Source of the DNA: Robiginitomaculum sp.
GTDB taxonomy: Bacteria; Pseudomonadota; Alphaproteobacteria; Caulobacterales; Maricaulaceae
Assembly: GCA_021776635.1 (NCBI GenBank)
Contig: JAJFFN010000011.1
Location: 62,001 to 126,000, forward strand
Length of the DNA: 64,000 nt
Direction: 5' to 3'
The notes under the pieces are model-generated. The model saw nothing but the letters and a program-made list of their open reading frames with translations. It ran no database searches and was not told the origin of the DNA. Position numbers and translations under genes: made by a program. Positions 45,743-54,100 of the stretch are shown in pieces (position 1 is the first letter of the stretch; every line of letters starts with the position of its first letter).

Positions 45743-45940
45743 TCATCCTCGCCCCATTTATGGGGGAGGTGCCGTAGCGAAGCGTAGGCGGAGGGGGAAG
45801 CAAGTTTCAACAACAATATGCATTCGGTAATGCTGTAGACTGGCGTGTATTTTAATCCTCACTAACGGCAAATACCGATAGTTGCTTCCCCCTCCGACCG
45901 CTTTGCGGACACCTCCCGCACAAAAGTGGGGTGAGGATGA
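45743..45940. repeat. Imperfect long inverted-repeat element
   Basis: Left arm 45743-45803 and right arm 45882-45940 are near-complementary over about 60 bases (outer ends TCATCCTC and GAGGATGA). The inner ends both read GGAGGGGGAAGCAA on one strand or the other. The 78-base middle has no open frame. It may be a non-autonomous transposon or a repetitive hairpin element. It lies directly beyond the decayed tRNA end. The 361-base gap 45606-45966 holds only this and the tRNA remnant. Confidence 0.75.
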
Positions 45941-45966
45941 CATCCAAATTATATGACTACAGTCCA

Positions 45967-47268
45967 TCATTTTATTTCTTTATAGTGCGCATCCATGAAT
46001 TCTAGAAATGCTGGCCAGTCTTCTTTTACGACGCCGTGGGTGCCGGGGCGGATCCAAAAGGCTATATCTGCGGCGGGGTTGTAGTTATTTAACTTAGCTT
46101 GGGTAAGCCCTTGTTTGTTATAGATATTATATGCGGTATTGGCACCTTGTGCGGCACGAAATGCGCCGTTGGGGTCTGACCAAACGTCGCGTCTGGCATT
46201 GCCAAGGAATATTGGACGCGGGGCGATTAAGGCCAGTAAAGCATGCTGGTCGGTGGTCATATCCTGTTCACGGCCTGCATAATTCGCATAGGTTTGCGAA
46301 AACCAGTGTGGGAAGGTTTTGGTGATTTCGCCGACGCTTTCACCTTTTTTATATTTATTGAGGGATGCGCCGCCCGTACCGGATTGGTGGGAGATGACGG
46401 CTCCAACACGGGTGTCAAATGCTGCTGCGACCAATGCAGATTTACCGTAGCGAGAATGTCCGTAAGTGACAAAGCCGTCTTTATTAAAACGCTCGTCTTG
46501 CTCTAATACATCAATTGCACGCGAAAATCCCCAGCCCCATGCAGCAATTGCCCCCCAGCGGGTTTCACCGTCCTCATGACCTTTGGATAATGCCAATAAG
46601 TCTGCCAATCCTCGTTCGGAACGGTCTGCAACAAATTCGGATGGATACATTGCGGCAAGTGCATAACCATGTTCAAGTATCATTTCCGTTGGAGGGGTCG
46701 CGATATAGCGGCCAAACACATAATTCATAACCTTGGACATAAATCCGTCACCGTCACAAGAAAACCCGTTACCAACAGGCTTGCTGACGCCTGGATGTTG
46801 AACCGTATTATGGTTAGGGCAGAAGCTTTGTAGCATGATGACGGGTACTGGCGTTGTCGTGTCATTGGGGATAACAACAACCAATTTAAACGGGCGGGTG
46901 GTTGCGGATGTGCCGTTAAACTCGGCTGTTGCCGTAAGTGTGTATTCTTCTATGGAGGCTTGACCGCCATAAGCATTTTCAGTGATTGTTGTCTTGTCCA
47001 ATATTTGTGTGCTGGAAGCATCGGGTAAAAACCCAAAGACTTGTCTCTCTAAATCCTCTTGAAGCTGTGGCCTAACCTTTTCTTCCCAGTCTTGTATAGT
47101 CGTCGAGTCCGTGGCTAAAACTGGGTTTGCCGCTAAACCATTTGGCTTAAGGTTTGCTCTGCTAATGGTCAATTTAGTCGGCCCACAAGCTATTAGAATT
47201 GACATAAAAAATGCCGAAATTATCCACAGTGCCCAACCCCTTTTACGGTTTGGCAACACCCTACGCAT
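45967..47268 (-). CDS. Predicted CE15-like glucuronoyl esterase lipoprotein
   Basis: 433 residues. The lipobox LIAC (Cys28) follows a basic, hydrophobic leader, so it is likely lipid-anchored outside the cytoplasm. The serine hydrolase core carries the CE15-type nucleophile motif YGHSRYGKSAL, with a Ser between His and Arg. QSGTGGA and LLALIAPRP follow, then a late His in PGTHGVVKED. CE15 enzymes cleave lignin-glucuronoxylan esters. Its start overlaps the metC stop by 8 bases, a strange partner for a carbohydrate enzyme. Confidence 0.78.
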   Translation of the reverse strand: MRRVLPNRKRGWALWIISAFFMSILIACGPTKLTISRANLKPNGLAANPVLATDSTTIQDWEEKVRPQLQEDLERQVFGFLPDASSTQILDKTTITENAYGGQASIEEYTLTATAEFNGTSATTRPFKLVVVIPNDTTTPVPVIMLQSFCPNHNTVQHPGVSKPVGNGFSCDGDGFMSKVMNYVFGRYIATPPTEMILEHGYALAAMYPSEFVADRSERGLADLLALSKGHEDGETRWGAIAAWGWGFSRAIDVLEQDERFNKDGFVTYGHSRYGKSALVAAAFDTRVGAVISHQSGTGGASLNKYKKGESVGEITKTFPHWFSQTYANYAGREQDMTTDQHALLALIAPRPIFLGNARRDVWSDPNGAFRAAQGANTAYNIYNKQGLTQAKLNNYNPAADIAFWIRPGTHGVVKEDWPAFLEFMDAHYKEIK

Positions 47269-48421
47269 CCGAATGGGACAGGGTTAGGTCTGATAATGCC
47301 TGTTGCCAGTCATTTTTCATATCTTCGATATTCTCTAAACCGCAAGCTATGCGCACCAATGGCCCGCCGAATTTAGGGTCGTGGTCACGGTTTAGCTGTG
47401 GGTCGCAGTGTATCACAAGGCTTTCAAACCCACCAAAAGAAAAGCCCTTTGCAAATATTTTAAGGCGGTCGAGAACGGCAAGCACTTCTGTCTCTGGACT
47501 TGGTTTAAGGACTATACTGAAAAGGCATGAGGAACCCGTAAAATCCCGATTCCACAAAGAATGGTTTGGGTGAGAATCAAAGGCAGGATGGACAATTTTT
47601 TTTACTTTATCGTGCTTGCTCAACCATTTCGCCAAAGCTATCGCTGATTTTTCTTGTTGCTCGAACCGTGTGACGACTGTGCGAAATCCGCGTAATATCT
47701 GATAGGCATCATCAGGTGATGTAGAGTTACCATATGCGACGGCGGTTTTCGTGACTTTCATTGCCATAGCTTTTGTGCGAGAGACAACTGCGCCAAATAA
47801 AATATCGCTATGGCCGCTAAAAAATTTTGTGGCCGCGTGAACAACAACATCTGCGCCCATATCAAGCGGTGCATAAACCAGTCCTGCTGACCATGTATTG
47901 TCTACAATAGTCGTGATTTTACGTGGTTTTGCGACTTTAATAATTGCAGGTAAGTCCTGAATTTCCATGCTAAGAGAGCCGGGGCTTTCTAGTAAAATAC
48001 ACGCGGTATTACTACGGATAAATTTCGTAATTTCTGCGCCAATGCCGGGCGGGTAATACTCGACATCGATACCAAACTTAGTCAATTGCGTATTGCAAAA
48101 ATTACGAATGGGCCCGTAGCTGCTGTCGGTAACCAAAATATGATCGCCGGCTTTCACATTTGCTAGAATAGATAATGTGTTTGCCGATAGCCCGCTCGGC
48201 GTCAGTGTTGCGCCGGCGCCGTTTTCTAGTTCACAGAAAGCTTCGGAAAGCGCATCGTGAACTGGCGACCCATGGCGGCCATAAATACGGTGCCCGCCAT
48301 TGTACAAATCGTCCGCTTTATCAAATAATAAAGTTGATGCGCGGACGATTGGTGGATTGACACTGGTACCAATCCCAATTTTCGGTCGGCCTAAATGGGC
48401 AAATTTTGTTGCGTTTTTCAT
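47261..48421 (-). CDS. metC: Cystathionine beta-lyase
   Basis: PLP enzyme splitting cystathionine to homocysteine, pyruvate and ammonia. It belongs to the Cys/Met metabolism fold. The PLP Lys is in VVHAATKFFSGHSD near residue 197. RIYGRHGSP and LESPGSLSMEIQDL are typical. The true start is the ATG at 48421 (MKNATKFAHLGR), one base after the cysK stop; upstream in-frame residues lie within cysK. The length of 386 is normal. It forms an operon with cysK and the esterase. Confidence 0.9.
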   Translation of the reverse strand: MKNATKFAHLGRPKIGIGTSVNPPIVRASTLLFDKADDLYNGGHRIYGRHGSPVHDALSEAFCELENGAGATLTPSGLSANTLSILANVKAGDHILVTDSSYGPIRNFCNTQLTKFGIDVEYYPPGIGAEITKFIRSNTACILLESPGSLSMEIQDLPAIIKVAKPRKITTIVDNTWSAGLVYAPLDMGADVVVHAATKFFSGHSDILFGAVVSRTKAMAMKVTKTAVAYGNSTSPDDAYQILRGFRTVVTRFEQQEKSAIALAKWLSKHDKVKKIVHPAFDSHPNHSLWNRDFTGSSCLFSIVLKPSPETEVLAVLDRLKIFAKGFSFGGFESLVIHCDPQLNRDHDPKFGGPLVRIACGLENIEDMKNDWQQALSDLTLSHSDA

Positions 48422-48422
48422 T

Positions 48423-49403
48423 CTATGACATCCAATTTGGTATGGGTAATCCTTTTTGCCGTAAGAATTCAGGATTGTAAATCTTGGATTGATAGCGCGA
48501 ACCATAATCACAAAGCATTGTGACGATTGTATGCCCTGGACCCATGTCCCTGGCCATGGCAATTGCGCCTGCGATGTTGATTCCTGACGACCCGCCAAGA
48601 CACAAACCTTCGTTTGTTGTAAGTTCAAACAATATATTCAAAGCCTCAGCGTCATTTATTCGGTATGCGCGATCAACTGTGATACCCTCTAGATTATCAG
48701 TAATGCGCCCTTGGCCAATGCCTTCGGTTATTGATCCGCCCTCGGTTTCTAATAGGCCGTCTTTATAGTATGAAAAAAGCTTTGACCCACCAGGATCAGC
48801 TATCCCAATTTGAATTTCAGCCCTCATTTCCTTGAGCGCCATAGACATACCGCCAAGCGTACCACCAGAACCGACTGCGCAAATGAACCCATCTATTTTC
48901 CCATTAGTTTGTGCAAATACTTCTGGAGCCGTTGTTTGAATGTGCGCATCGCGGTTAGCCGTATTATCAAATTGATTTGCCCATACAGCCCCTAGCTCTT
49001 TGGCTAATCTACCAGAGTACCGGACATAGTTGTCAGGGTTGGAGTAGGGCACTGCGTCCACTTCAATTAACTCTGCTCCGGCGAGTTTAATTGCGTCTTT
49101 CTTTTCTTGAGATTGGCTTTTTGGGATAACAATTTTACACGTATAACCCAGTGCAGAGCAAACCATCGCAAGCCCGATGCCTGTATTACCCGCTGTGCCT
49201 TCAACCACTGTACCACCAGGTTTCAAGCTTCCGTCAGCCTCTGCGGCACGAATAATCGATAGGGCAGCACGGTCTTTTACCGACTGCCCAGGGTTAAGAA
49301 ACTCTGCCTTACCTAAAATTTCACACCCAGTAGTCTCAGATGCACTCTTTAACCGAATAAGCGGTGTATTTCCAATAAGCTCAATTACTGAATGTGTTGT
49401 CAC
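48423..49403 (-). CDS. cysK: Cysteine synthase A
   Basis: PLP enzyme making cysteine from O-acetylserine and sulfide. The PLP Lys is in PGQSVKDRAAL near residue 43. GTAGNTGIGLAM binds the substrate and GSGGTLGG the PLP phosphate. SSGINIAGA near 265 closes the cofactor pocket. The length of 326 is normal. It is the first gene of the cysK-metC-esterase run, giving Cys and Met interconversion. Confidence 0.95.
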   Translation of the reverse strand: MTTHSVIELIGNTPLIRLKSASETTGCEILGKAEFLNPGQSVKDRAALSIIRAAEADGSLKPGGTVVEGTAGNTGIGLAMVCSALGYTCKIVIPKSQSQEKKDAIKLAGAELIEVDAVPYSNPDNYVRYSGRLAKELGAVWANQFDNTANRDAHIQTTAPEVFAQTNGKIDGFICAVGSGGTLGGMSMALKEMRAEIQIGIADPGGSKLFSYYKDGLLETEGGSITEGIGQGRITDNLEGITVDRAYRINDAEALNILFELTTNEGLCLGGSSGINIAGAIAMARDMGPGHTIVTMLCDYGSRYQSKIYNPEFLRQKGLPIPNWMS

Positions 49404-49521
49404 GATATATCCTGTTTCTATGGGTTTAGGTTTAGAGGTAAGGGTTTCCTTTACGCGTTCAAGCAGTTTTTATTGGATTTTTGATAGTTTGATGAAAAAA
49501 TTTTTGTTTCAAAACCTCAAC

Positions 49522-49680
49522 TCTAGAGCATCTTGCGATACGTTAGAGCCGTTTTGATGGGATGAGATTTGTTTTTTGGCCATTTTAGCTTTTTAATGCG
49601 TGTTCTGTAGAACGATGCCCCATTTTTGTTTTTTGGGCAATCGCTCAAAGTGACTCTAACGTATCGCAAGATGCTCTAGA
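49522..49680. mobile_element. MITE-like element with perfect 27-bp terminal inverted repeats
   Basis: Perfect inverted repeats at 49522-49548 and 49654-49680 (outer ends TCTAGAGCATCTTGCG) enclose 105 non-coding bases. CTCTAGA at each end contains a TA dinucleotide, which suits IS630/mariner target duplication. No transposase fits in 159 bases. It is likely moved in trans. It lies just beyond the end of the DUF3089 gene, in the 285-base gap before cysK, which holds nothing else I recognise. Confidence 0.8.
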
Positions 49681-49688
49681 CTAACAAG

Positions 49689-50897
49689 CTATTGTTTTAA
49701 TGGTTTTAAAGGTAAGGTAACTGGGCTTTCTTCGACTTCGATAGTTTCCATTTCCATCAAGGGGGCTAGCTTCGGTAAAATATCCTTGCCGAGAAGGGTT
49801 TGAATTCTGCGCTTGGCATCTACTTTTAAATCTTCATAAAACAAATTATATGGCAAGGTTCGGTATTTGCCGCCAAAGCGGCTAGGTCTACGTAAACTTT
49901 TTGATTTTGGCTTATCGAGAAGTAATACGCCATCTTGGCATTGTGCACCTGTTTGCTGTGGCATGGCTACAGGTTTGGTGTCAAACCCCAAACCCTCAGC
50001 CGCCACACCGCCTAAGTGCAAGCGCGCAGGCGTGTAATCAGTATCCCTAGTCCACAAAAGAGGATTGACACAGAGGAGCGGGCGGCCTCCAACAGATTCC
50101 ATATTATCTGCACCCCAAACAAGCGCACGATCTACAAACCGTTGAACTCTTCTTTTTTCCTGGGGCTCAAATGCGCCAAAGGCAATGACACAATTTGTAT
50201 CTTGCTTGCGCGCACAAGGTTTTAATTTTGGAGATTTTTCAAGTACATAGGGGTGGTTGATAATATATGCTGCGGCCAGTTTTTGCTTTAAATCGTCATC
50301 AAAAAATTCGGTTAACAATCTTTGTGCATGTAATGCACCTTGGCCGTAACCCACAAGAACAATTGGCCGTTCAGGTGGATTATCTGCTAAAAATACTTGA
50401 AAGGCTCTGCGAACATCTTGGTAAGCGAATTGCATCGCCAATACAGAATCGTCACGGTTATTTAAGAATGTATAAAGAGCAGCCTGTCTATATTTTGGTG
50501 CATATACACGACTAAAACTAGCATAAGGTAATATGTAATTTGGTAATACAATTTGCTCAAAACTATCATTTAACTTTTTATTATTTATTGGCGCATTCCA
50601 ATGTGTGCGTCCAAGAAACAGAGTTGGAGAGATGACAAAAACATCACCGCCTGGTATATTATTGCCTAATGAATTATTGGTCGTTATTTTAGCATTTGGG
50701 TGCGTGAGCCAACCAGAATTATCATTGTAGTTAGGTGCGATTGGCATGGCCATAGTCTGGAAAGGCTCTCCAGGGTCGTAAATGGATTGGAATAAATCAT
50801 CTCGGTAATACCAAGACGCAAGTATAAGTGATAATGCGAACATTAACATCAAAACAGATGAAAGAATACGTATATGAATATATCCTAATTTCGTCAT
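49689..50897 (-). CDS. DUF3089-like alpha/beta-hydrolase with lost nucleophile
   Basis: 402 residues. An N-terminal membrane anchor covers residues about 9-28. The core resembles DUF3089 hydrolases: DVFVISPTLF, then VLVGYGQGALHAQRLL near residue 181-196, where family members have GHSQG. The nucleophile Ser is replaced by Gly185 (GGC at 50343-50345). LHLGGVA and a late Asn/Asp region follow. It may be a pseudoenzyme, or use another residue. It faces the DUF502 gene across an 85-base divergent gap. Confidence 0.75.
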   Translation of the reverse strand: MTKLGYIHIRILSSVLMLMFALSLILASWYYRDDLFQSIYDPGEPFQTMAMPIAPNYNDNSGWLTHPNAKITTNNSLGNNIPGGDVFVISPTLFLGRTHWNAPINNKKLNDSFEQIVLPNYILPYASFSRVYAPKYRQAALYTFLNNRDDSVLAMQFAYQDVRRAFQVFLADNPPERPIVLVGYGQGALHAQRLLTEFFDDDLKQKLAAAYIINHPYVLEKSPKLKPCARKQDTNCVIAFGAFEPQEKRRVQRFVDRALVWGADNMESVGGRPLLCVNPLLWTRDTDYTPARLHLGGVAAEGLGFDTKPVAMPQQTGAQCQDGVLLLDKPKSKSLRRPSRFGGKYRTLPYNLFYEDLKVDAKRRIQTLLGKDILPKLAPLMEMETIEVEESPVTLPLKPLKQ

Positions 50898-50982
50898 ATT
50901 TTACCTTTATCACGAAAAATATTGTTTACTGAATCGTCTGGTTCAGCTTACAACACCATACAGACATCTGAAAGTTATAATA

Positions 50983-51678
50983 ATGACAAATATGCCACCT
51001 GAACATCCAGTTAAAAAACACCACTTTTTCACATCGTTACGTAATAGCTTTTTTACTGGTGTTGTTGTCGCATTACCGATTGGCGTTACAATATGGTTGA
51101 TTACTTGGTTTGTTGGTATGGTCGACACCAAAGTTAAACCCCTTATTCCAGCACATTACGTGCCAGATTGGGTTTTCGCAATCCCAGGTCTTGGCATAAT
51201 TATTTCGATAATTGCTCTTTGGATGCTTGGTGCTGTAGCCAGTAACTTTCTTGGGAGCCGCTTGTTACGCCTTGGAGAAAATCTTGTGGCAAGAGTACCA
51301 TTGGTTCGCAATGTCTATAAAACGTTGAAACAAATAGTCGTTACAATGGCTAATCAAAAAGATCAGGCTTTTAAGGAAGTTTGCTTACTTGAATATCCGC
51401 GTAAAGGCTTATGGGCAATTGGCTTTATTACGTCCGATTTAAAGGGGGCACCTGCGCAGCATTTAAAAGAGGCGTATGCATGTGTATTTGTTCCGACCAC
51501 CCCAAATCCAACGTCTGGGTTTTTATTGTTTGTCAAGCGGTCTGATTTGAAAATTTTAGACATGACGCCCGAAGAAGGTGCAAAAATGATCATCTCGGGT
51601 GGAATGGTTGCCTCTGAAGAAGACTTGGAAAAGTTGAAAAACTTGGAAGACATGGAAGAACCTATGCCGTCGCTCTGA
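50983..51678 (+). CDS. DUF502-family membrane protein
   Basis: 231 residues with two N-terminal membrane helices: FFTGVVVALPIGVTIWLITWFV and IPGLGIIISIIALWMLGAV. Later residues (VRNVYKTLKQ, LLEYPRKGLWAIGF, VFVPTTPNPTSGF) are typical of the family, found next to recG in many proteobacteria. The C-terminal tail is acidic. The function of the family is not firmly known; a role in transport or envelope has been suggested. Confidence 0.9.
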   Translation: MTNMPPEHPVKKHHFFTSLRNSFFTGVVVALPIGVTIWLITWFVGMVDTKVKPLIPAHYVPDWVFAIPGLGIIISIIALWMLGAVASNFLGSRLLRLGENLVARVPLVRNVYKTLKQIVVTMANQKDQAFKEVCLLEYPRKGLWAIGFITSDLKGAPAQHLKEAYACVFVPTTPNPTSGFLLFVKRSDLKILDMTPEEGAKMIISGGMVASEEDLEKLKNLEDMEEPMPSL

Positions 51679-51681
51679 TAA

Positions 51682-53763
51682 TTACCCTGAGTTCATCAAC
51701 TTTACACCTATATCTTGCTCGAATAAATATAATAGATTTAAGACTGCTTTTCCTCGGTCGCTTTGAAGTTTTGGATCTGTACTTGCCAGCAGTCTTGCAT
51801 CAGTAACAGCTGTTTCTAATAACGACTTGTGTTTGTCTAAATTCGCAAGCTTATATGCGGGCATGCCGCTTTGTCGCGAACCAAGCAAATCGCCAGAACC
51901 TCGAAGGCTCCAGTCTTTTTCGGCAATTAAGAACCCATCTTCAGTTTCGCGCATAATCTCCAACCTTGCCTTAGCGTTTACGCCTAGGGGACCTTTGTAA
52001 AGTAGTATGCAGGATGATTGTTTATCATTACGGCCAACGCGCCCTCGTAATTGGTGTAATTGTGCTAACCCGAAGCGTTCTGCATGCTCTATAACCATTA
52101 CTGTGGCTCCGGGTGCATCGACCCCCACTTCAATAACTGTTGTTGCAATCAATATGTCATATTGACCACGTTTAAACCCTTCAGCAATAGCCTCTTTTTC
52201 TCTGGCATTTAGGCGCCCGTGCAACAATCCAACTCGGTCTCCAAAACGAGCCGTTAGATGACGAAACCGTTCTTCCGCCGAAGCTAAATCCAGTATTTCT
52301 GAATCTTCAACAAGTGGGCAAACCCAATAGACTTGTTCACCTTTGTCTAATATCCGCTCTAAACCGTCTATCACAGCTTGTATTTTTTCAACGGGTACAA
52401 TACGCGTGTCAATTGGTTTGCGTCCCATAGGTTTCTCATCCAACCTTGAAATGTCCATATCACCATATGAAGTCAGAGCGAGTGTGCGCGGAATTGGCGT
52501 TGCCGTCATGACCAATATGTCCGGCTTTTGACCTTTTTGACTGAGACGAAGGCGATCTCTTACGCCAAAACGGTGTTGTTCATCGATAATGGCGAGCCCT
52601 AAATTTGCAAATTCAACATGTTCTTGGAACAAGGCATGCGTACCACACAGGACATCAATATGACCATCCGCGAGCCCGCTTAGAATAGCCGCACGCTGTT
52701 TGCCTGTATCTCGACCCGTTAATGCTTCTACGCTAAGGTTTGCAGGTGCGAGGAATGCTTCCAGTGAAACTTTGTGTTGCCTTGCTAAAATTTCAGTTGG
52801 TGCCATTATAGCTACTTGTGAACCAGCTTCACAAACATGCGCCGCCGCAAGAGCGGCAACGAAAGTTTTGCCCGCCCCTACATCTCCTTGCAACAAACGC
52901 GCCATGCGTGTTGGTGCACTTAGATCTGTTTTTATTTCTTCAAATGTTCGCGATTGTGCATCCGTTGGTTTGAACGGCGCACCCTCTAATACCTCTTGAG
53001 TATATTCACCTTTACCTTCAAAACTGCGTCCATTTTTCGTACGTGTGTGTTCACGTGCCAATGCCAATGCCAATTGTCTTGCGAGTAATTCATCATAGGC
53101 CAAACGGTTGCGATGTACTGTATCCTCACTTGTCTCAATTTTACTGGTTGGTGCATGTAGGTGTTGCAAGGCGACCAGCCAGCTCGGCCAGTTATTTTTC
53201 TGCACCATATTAGGGTCGAGCCATTCAGGTAGTTCGGGACAGTTAGAGAGCGCACCAACGACTGCTTTTTGTGCCATCTTTTGTGATAACCCAGACGTTA
53301 ACGGAAATATAGTTTCAAATTCTGGGATTTGATCTGAGCTTTTTTCGGGAAGCACGTAATCAGGGTGTGTCATTTGTGGTTGCCCACGAAAATGCTCTAT
53401 TTTGCCTGAGATGACTATTGTAGCACCTTCAGGCAATATCCTACGTAAATAATTAGGGCGAGCATGGAAGAAAGTAAGCTCCAATTGTCCCGTTTCATCG
53501 CTGACAAACACCCGATAAGGCAGCCGCCTGGTCGCTCCGGGTTTGTGTGTCTCTACCTTTACCTTCAAGATAACCATTTCGCCGTCAATAGCACCAGAAA
53601 TTGCTGGTAGTCGTTTGCGCTCGACCAAGCCGCTTGGCGGCGTTAGTGCGACATCTCGTATCCGTCGCCCCATAGCTTTTTCTAGGAGTTCTGCAGAACG
53701 AGGTCCCACACCGGACACAGTGCTAATATCTGCAAACAACGGAAATAAAATATCTGGCCTCAT
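51682..53763 (-). CDS. recG: ATP-dependent DNA helicase RecG
   Basis: RecG regresses stalled forks and branch-migrates Holliday junctions. The N-terminal wedge/OB domain spans about 1-190. Walker A GDVGAGKT is near residue 288, the DEQHRFG box near 385 and the helicase motifs TATPIPRTLAL, VIEVGVDAPGA and QLRGRVGR follow. The C-terminal LYL wedge motif is present. The length of 693 is standard. It is convergent with DUF502 and divergent from sdhE-mfd, a known alphaproteobacterial arrangement. Confidence 0.97.
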   Translation of the reverse strand: MRPDILFPLFADISTVSGVGPRSAELLEKAMGRRIRDVALTPPSGLVERKRLPAISGAIDGEMVILKVKVETHKPGATRRLPYRVFVSDETGQLELTFFHARPNYLRRILPEGATIVISGKIEHFRGQPQMTHPDYVLPEKSSDQIPEFETIFPLTSGLSQKMAQKAVVGALSNCPELPEWLDPNMVQKNNWPSWLVALQHLHAPTSKIETSEDTVHRNRLAYDELLARQLALALAREHTRTKNGRSFEGKGEYTQEVLEGAPFKPTDAQSRTFEEIKTDLSAPTRMARLLQGDVGAGKTFVAALAAAHVCEAGSQVAIMAPTEILARQHKVSLEAFLAPANLSVEALTGRDTGKQRAAILSGLADGHIDVLCGTHALFQEHVEFANLGLAIIDEQHRFGVRDRLRLSQKGQKPDILVMTATPIPRTLALTSYGDMDISRLDEKPMGRKPIDTRIVPVEKIQAVIDGLERILDKGEQVYWVCPLVEDSEILDLASAEERFRHLTARFGDRVGLLHGRLNAREKEAIAEGFKRGQYDILIATTVIEVGVDAPGATVMVIEHAERFGLAQLHQLRGRVGRNDKQSSCILLYKGPLGVNAKARLEIMRETEDGFLIAEKDWSLRGSGDLLGSRQSGMPAYKLANLDKHKSLLETAVTDARLLASTDPKLQSDRGKAVLNLLYLFEQDIGVKLMNSG

Positions 53764-53827
53764 AAATGTATTTTGCGCCTAGTTTTTCATGACTGCAAGG
53801 AATATAGGAGTGTGCACGGAGATTCTT

Positions 53828-54100
53828 ATGCCCGAAAAAAATAAAACTGAACGTATAAAACGATTGATGCACCGTTCTGGATATCGGGGCTTTAAAGAAG
53901 TTGATTTAATTCTCGGCGGCTTTGCAAAAGCACATGCAACAAGCTTGAGCACTACTGAATTAACTGAATTTGAAGTTTTGCTCGAAGAAAAAGATCATGA
54001 TATTTATGATTGGATCACAGGTGCAAAACAAATACCAAAAGAATTTGATACGCAACTCTTTGCTAAGCTCTGCAGTTTCACGCCTGATATATTGAAATAA
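53828..54100 (+). CDS. sdhE: Succinate dehydrogenase assembly factor SdhE
   Basis: SdhE helps insert FAD into succinate dehydrogenase SdhA. The 90-residue protein starts at the ATG 53828 (MPEKNKTERIKRLM), supported by GGAG about 7 bases upstream; an earlier in-frame start lacks homology. The family motif is present as YRGFKEVD near residue 22, an alphaproteobacterial variant of RRGMLELD. DWITG and a short helix close it. It overlaps mfd by one base (TAATG). Confidence 0.9.
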   Translation: MPEKNKTERIKRLMHRSGYRGFKEVDLILGGFAKAHATSLSTTELTEFEVLLEEKDHDIYDWITGAKQIPKEFDTQLFAKLCSFTPDILK

